Shown here piece by piece: positions 59,496-64,000 of a stretch of DNA of 64,000 bases; the first letter of the stretch is position 1; each line of letters starts with the position of its first letter. The position numbers were made by a program, and so were the translations under genes. Source of the DNA: Calonectria ilicicola (taxonomy: Eukaryota; Ascomycota; Sordariomycetes; Hypocreales; Nectriaceae). The stretch lies in NCBI GenBank assembly GCA_020809705.1, contig CP085830.1, positions 3,224,001 through 3,288,000 on the forward strand, given 5' to 3'. The notes below the pieces were generated by a model. The model searched no databases, had not been told where the DNA came from, and worked only from the letters and a program-made list of their open reading frames with translations.

Positions 59496-61043
59496 TTTAT
59501 CTAAACTAAATTGATCCGCCAATAGAATGCGAGATTATGTTACTGGCTGCCCATATATTGTTTTTGTTCAACTGATTGCCATAACACCCCATGCTACTAT
59601 CCTTATCAACAAATACCCTCGGTTATGGATATTTTGTTTTGGTCTGGTCTGAAACTACCTAGTGGCACAATGACATCACCCATCAAGTGAGTTATTTTTA
59701 GAAGTTAAATGTGGTGGTACATGCATTTCTCTTGATTGGCATCTCCGAAATCACTGTACAATCTCTTGAATGCCCCCCCGGCTATTATCCACTTGTTGGG
59801 CATGAATTGCACCCGAAGATGAGGATAGTCCCGCTCTTAGTAAGAAGGACCGCTCTCTGATAGTGGCATACATGGCTTGATAGTACAGCATGCTTCTTGT
59901 TTTCTCAAAAGTTGGCCAAGTTCCTTGGTCGCAATTATTCCGTTGCTAAGGCTAAAGCTAAGACTAATACCATGACAAAATCCTGTTACAAAATATTAAC
60001 GACCGTCCAGACTTTGGCTAAAATCTTGCGGTTCCGCATCCGATTTGGAGGGGGATATGAAGGAAGAAAGAGAGACGAGTAATGAGGAGGGGTAGATGGC
60101 AAGCAAAGCCGAGGTCAACCTTTGCGGAAGTCAAAGTGAGACGGGATGCGATGGCATGCTTGTGGCTGTTTGGGGCGCTTCAGTAAAACACACAGCATGG
60201 CTCTCGACCCCTGGGAACCCCCAATCATCTGGATTCAAATCCTTATCTTTGGATAGATTCACATCCTCAACAGATTTGTTGCGCCGGCATGTTAGTTTAT
60301 CTTTTTCGCCCAGACAACCAATAGATAACGCTGGCGGATCTCGCGTCCACTAACGAGTCAGTGGTTTTACCCTCTCTGGCCTCGGCGTCACCGTTCTGAA
60401 GTTGATTGGGAACCGCGCTTAAAAGGGCGAGGCTAATCGCGGAACGCAACGGTTAATGCGCTACAAACCGGTTCTAGTCCTCCCTCTAACAGCGACTTAT
60501 TTTCCGACTACCACCCCTTCCAGTATGTGGCCATGTGACGGTTTTAAGACATGGCGCGCAGTCACATTGCGCCTGCACGTTGTGCATTATTATGTAAAAC
60601 TTGGCAATCGTTCGAATCTAATTGCTCGGCAGGCAGGCCCAAGAGCCTGAATAGGACCCTTGTTTGCAGGGCGGTCAGAGGCCCGCTAACGGTTGTGTGG
60701 AGGTTATCGCCATCACTGCAATCTATTTACCAGATTAGGCACAGCGTGGGGTTGGCACTGGGCAACTTGCCGTGGAACATAAATACACCCCGCCTGCGCT
60801 GATAGCGCGACTCGTGACGCTTCCCGGGGGCTTGGACGCCTTGCCGAGCTCTAGACGGTTGGCATATTCCATTGTTTTCTTTTTAAGAAGCCGATGCGAC
60901 TAGAAAATCGGCTCGGATCCCGACCTGGAGCCCTGCGCGTAAACCCTCCACGGAGTCCCGAATTTCCTCCTCCCCCAGACGTGCGACTTGCGAGACACAA
61001 CACCCACAACACACCAGCGGGCACCGCTGCAGCATAAACAATA
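59496..61043. other. Intergenic region
   Basis: 1.5 kb without a supported gene. A GTTCGAATC string near 60607 resembles a tRNA T-loop, but no cloverleaf or A-box fits around it. Confidence 0.45.
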
Positions 61044-62535
61044 ATGTCTTCCTCAGACGCCATGATTTCGGAGAACATCGGGAACCCGCGCGAGAGGCAC
61101 CACCATGACGAGGTGCTGGAGGTGCCGACTTCCAGCAGTCCTCTGCTGCCTTCGCGACCCAACACCCCACCAAAGGAGGGGATGGGGATACGAGCGAAAC
61201 TTGGGCTCAACGGAGTTGCCAGGCGGACGTTGGGTATCGCATGTTTAATGGTAACCGTGGTTCTCTGGACCGTCTACAACTTCGTGGCCAGCGTAAGTCA
61301 TTATCGCGCCTCTTTGCGGACTTGAGCGCTAACCTGCCCACCCAGTACATCTTCGCCGATAACACCTTCGATAAGCCATTTTTTGTTGTTTACTTCAACA
61401 CATCCATGTTTGCCGTTTCTTTGATACCCAGATTCTTTAAATATGCAACTGTCAAGGGAATCCGAGGGGTCAAGCATGACGTCATTCAGACCTGGAAAGG
61501 GCTGAAGCGTCGTGCCGCCAAGGGGAGACTGAGGGAAGTCGACGATGACGCCGTTAGCGAGCGCTTGATGACGGACAGCCATGGCCACCTTGAGCCGCTG
61601 ACCGGGGAACCCGAGAAGCTCAACTTCCGGGAAACGGCATACATCAGTCTTGAATTTAGCATGCTGTGGTTCCTCGCCAACTACTTCTCCTCGGCGTGTC
61701 TCAAGTACACAAGCGTGGCCAGCACCACCATCTTGTCAGCGACTAGCAGCATGTTTACCCTCATCTTCTGCACCATGTGGGGGATTGAGCCGTTCACAGC
61801 ACGGAAGCTGCTTGGCGTGGGAGCCTCGTTCATCGGTGTCATCCTGATTTCGACCGTGGACATGTCAGGTCAAAGCGACGCGAACCGAGGGTCCTTCCCC
61901 CACAAAACAACAGCACAGATTGCTATAGGTGACACCATGGCTATTATCAGCGCCATCGTGTACGGCGCCTACGTCACAGTCATGAAGTATCGAGTGGGCG
62001 ATGAAGATCGAGTGGACATGCAGTTGTTCTTTGGCCTGGTGGGCTTGTTCAACCTGCTGCTGCTCTGGCCAATGTTTTTCGTTCTGCACTGGACGGGGCT
62101 TGAATCGGTAAGTCATGTGTGCAGAGCTAGACTGGGGCGTAATATGGCTGACACTCGTGATAGTTTGAGTTACCCCCCTCCGGAAAGATCTGGACCATTA
62201 TTACTGTGAGTACACGAGCAAAGATCGAACACTGCAGCAAGGACTGACAAACCGGATAGTTGAATGCCATGGGATCGTTTATTAGTGATATTTCATGGGC
62301 ATATGCACTCCTCCTGACCACACCCCTGGTGGTAACGGTTGGATTGGCGTTGAATATTCCGCTGTCGTTGATCGGCCAGATGCTCCAGTACAGCCAGCAC
62401 TCCAGCCTTCTGTACTGGGTCGGGGCGACAGTGGTGTTCCTGTCGTTTCTCGTCATCAACAACGAAAGCCACGAAGCCGAGAAGCGATGTGACGATGATG
62501 ATGATGAAGAGATGAGTCGAAGCGTTCTGGTCTAG
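61044..62535 (+). CDS. SLC35F-type DMT transporter (Thi74/YML018C-like)
   Basis: Exons 61044-61292, 61346-62107, 62164-62205 and 62260-62535 total 1329 nt, 442 residues, all in phase. The cytosolic N-terminus is His/Pro/Ser-rich, then about ten membrane helices: TLGIACLMVTVVLWTVYNFVAS, PFFVVYFNTSMFAVSL, a charged loop, the family block YISLEFSMLWFLANYF, LKYTSVASTTILSATSSMFTL, LLGVGASFIGVILIST, and WAYALLLTTPLVVTVGL. This is the drug/metabolite superfamily, SLC35F/EamA branch, to which the yeast vacuolar-membrane proteins Thi74 and YML018C belong. The tail is short and acidic (CDDDDDEEM). The substrate is unknown; a vacuolar membrane location is inferred from homologues. Confidence 0.88.
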
Positions 62536-63833
62536 CATGAGTGTGCACACAGCATTGGTTTGGTCTTACACATGGGTTGGCGTTTTTGGCGTCTTGGGAG
62601 GATGACATGGTTTAAGATGGAGCATAGATAGATACCCTCGATTCCGCAAGGGCAAGACCCCTGGCACTCTCCGAGCTGACTGATTGCGCGTGTCATGCCC
62701 GAAGATCGTCGGATGCATCGTGGGCGGCCCCACGCAGCGGAGCGGATCTCGGGAGATGGACGTGGCTAGAGAATGGCCCTAGTCATGCGCAAATGTCATG
62801 GGTTCCGATATTGGTTATTTACCCAGTCAACAGAGATTTTGAACAACAAGAATAGCACTAGCGCTGTGTGTCCGGAAACTGTGAATGAAATCTCACTCTC
62901 ACTGCGGGTGTGTCAGATTTGATGGTGCCCAAAGGCTGTGTGAGTTTGTCTTGCTGGTTGACTGAGACCGGGGAGCGGGTGTCAAGGCCAAGGCCTTATG
63001 AGTTAGAGTCATGGTGTTGAAAGCCTGTGATAGCATGCCAACGGGTCGTCCCGCCAGTGACCTTAAACACGTAACCGCAAGCAGAGGACGAAATGAAGAA
63101 TCAGCTCTCCCTTGCAGCATGGGTTTTAATACCGAGGCCACTGGGGACAAGACTGCGTTGGCGCCATTCGATGTAAGGAACTGCTTGTTTGGAAGATCGA
63201 TTCAACACCAAAATCCCGATCCACACGACGGGTGGGGTGGATGGAGCGTCCACTTCGTACCAATTAGCCTTCTGCTGGCCGCCCACCCAGTTTCTGGGCA
63301 GCACAGCGCGATCAATTATGTGGGCTGTATTGATTTAAATTATCCTCTTTTTGTTACTAAATGCACACATTCCGAGCCAGGCTGCAACCTTTTTTTCCCT
63401 CCTTAGTATTACACAAAGGTGCTCGGGCTGGGTGTTGTACTGCCGAAGAGCTCACCGGTTTGAGACTCTATGACGCCACACAAAGCAAGCATGCTGTGGT
63501 GGCAGACAGCCTGAGGAAGGAGGTCCTCATTGTACGTACTCCTGATTTATCATAAGACTCTGCCTGGGGCCACTGCACATCAATTCAAGCTCGACCTTTC
63601 GCAACTGTGCCTCTGAGTTTACACTCCTATACGCTACACCTAACCAACCAACCAACCAACCACATCTCTCCTCACTCTATACCTACCTACACATACACAC
63701 TTCGCCCTGCACACAGCCGTGCCCCCACGGCCCCTTCTCCTTATTTTATGCTGAAAAGCGATCGTCATTGTTGAAATTTTGTGTCCTGAATATTGCACCC
63801 TTGAAATATCTACGCCTCCAAGGTTCCTCCACC
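62536..63833. other. Intergenic region with CCAA-rich leader
   Basis: No supported gene. The last 230 bases are pyrimidine- and CCAACC-rich, a probable promoter/leader of the gene at the right edge. Confidence 0.45.
63642..63661. repeat. Tandem tetramer repeat, (AACC) x5
   Basis: Five AACC units in the leader-like region upstream of the right-edge ORF. Confidence 0.9.
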
Positions 63834-64000
63834 ATGGTCTCGGATTCTGGCTCAGCGGCCGTTCCCCAGGAACATGATGAGAGCAAGCTAGAGACTAGCC
63901 ATCGCTCACTTGCAGAGTCTATCATGATGGCCACGAGACCCAGCCATACGATAGTTAACAAGCTCATCACGGCCCGGGTAGCCCTCGCTCTCCCGCCTTA
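63834..64000 (+). CDS. Start of an unidentified gene cut by the right edge (partial)
   Basis: An ATG in excellent context (ccaccATGG) opens a frame that stays open to the end of the window (55 codons). The peptide starts MVSDSGSAAVPQEHDESKLE and later reads NKLITARVALALPP. The long CT/CCAA-rich leader just upstream supports a real start. Too little is visible to assign a family. Confidence 0.35.
   Translation, partial: MVSDSGSAAVPQEHDESKLETSHRSLAESIMMATRPSHTIVNKLITARVALALPP

Noticed and set aside
60600..60640. tRNA-like T-loop string (GTTCGAATC)
   Set aside because: No matching A-box, acceptor stem or cloverleaf could be drawn around it.

Overview
This is nuclear DNA from a filamentous ascomycete (Pezizomycotina, most likely Sordariomycetes and plausibly Hypocreales). 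The evidence is spliced genes with 48-80 nt introns (GT...AG, short CTAAC/CTGAC-like branch sites), fungus-specific families (PDR-type ABC transporters, Zn2Cys6 regulators, F-box/ankyrin proteins, a fungal OTT_1508-like deaminase), pyrimidine-rich leaders before ATGs and no operons. The species cannot be named from the sequence. I saw no rRNA, convincing tRNA, CRISPR, transposon ORF or obvious AT-rich RIP-degraded block.

Layout. 0.5-10.6 kb is an accessory-looking stretch: an F-box/ankyrin protein with a polyacidic tail (-), a spliced OTT_1508-like deaminase (+), a three-exon C2H2 zinc-finger protein (-) and a second F-box protein (+). 12-22 kb has a secreted protein of unknown function, then a divergent pair: an 11-exon PDR (ABCG) efflux pump (-) and a Zn2Cys6 regulator (+). 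The two share a 762-bp promoter that holds a perfect CGG/CCG palindrome. 22-27.6 kb is housekeeping: a vacuolar M18 aminopeptidase (Ape1/Lap4-like) and an SPX-EXS phosphate exporter (Syg1/XPR1-like).

27.6-35.8 kb is an 8.2-kb stretch with no convincing gene. 35.8-43.5 kb holds a Ser-rich conserved-looking protein, the large subunit of chromatin assembly factor 1 with a PIP box, and an 872-residue low-complexity protein. 46-49 kb holds an AlkB/ALKBH8-like dioxygenase, a small secreted Cys-containing protein and a DUF1348/NTF2-like protein. 49-57 kb holds a full-length ABCC (MRP-type) exporter followed by an MFS transporter on the same strand. 58.5-62.5 kb holds a Ca3427-like periplasmic-binding-fold protein and an SLC35F/Thi74-like drug/metabolite-family transporter. 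The start of one more gene runs off the right edge.

Many splice junctions were reconstructed by hand. Where exon coordinates are given, the summed length is a multiple of three and the joined reading matches the expected family. Functional names rest on motif recognition; no database search was possible. I found no clear new multi-gene system. The best leads are the deaminase neighbourhood, the palindrome between the PDR pump and its likely regulator, the transporter-dense block at 48-57 kb, and a paired-CxxC segment in the aminopeptidase N-terminus.
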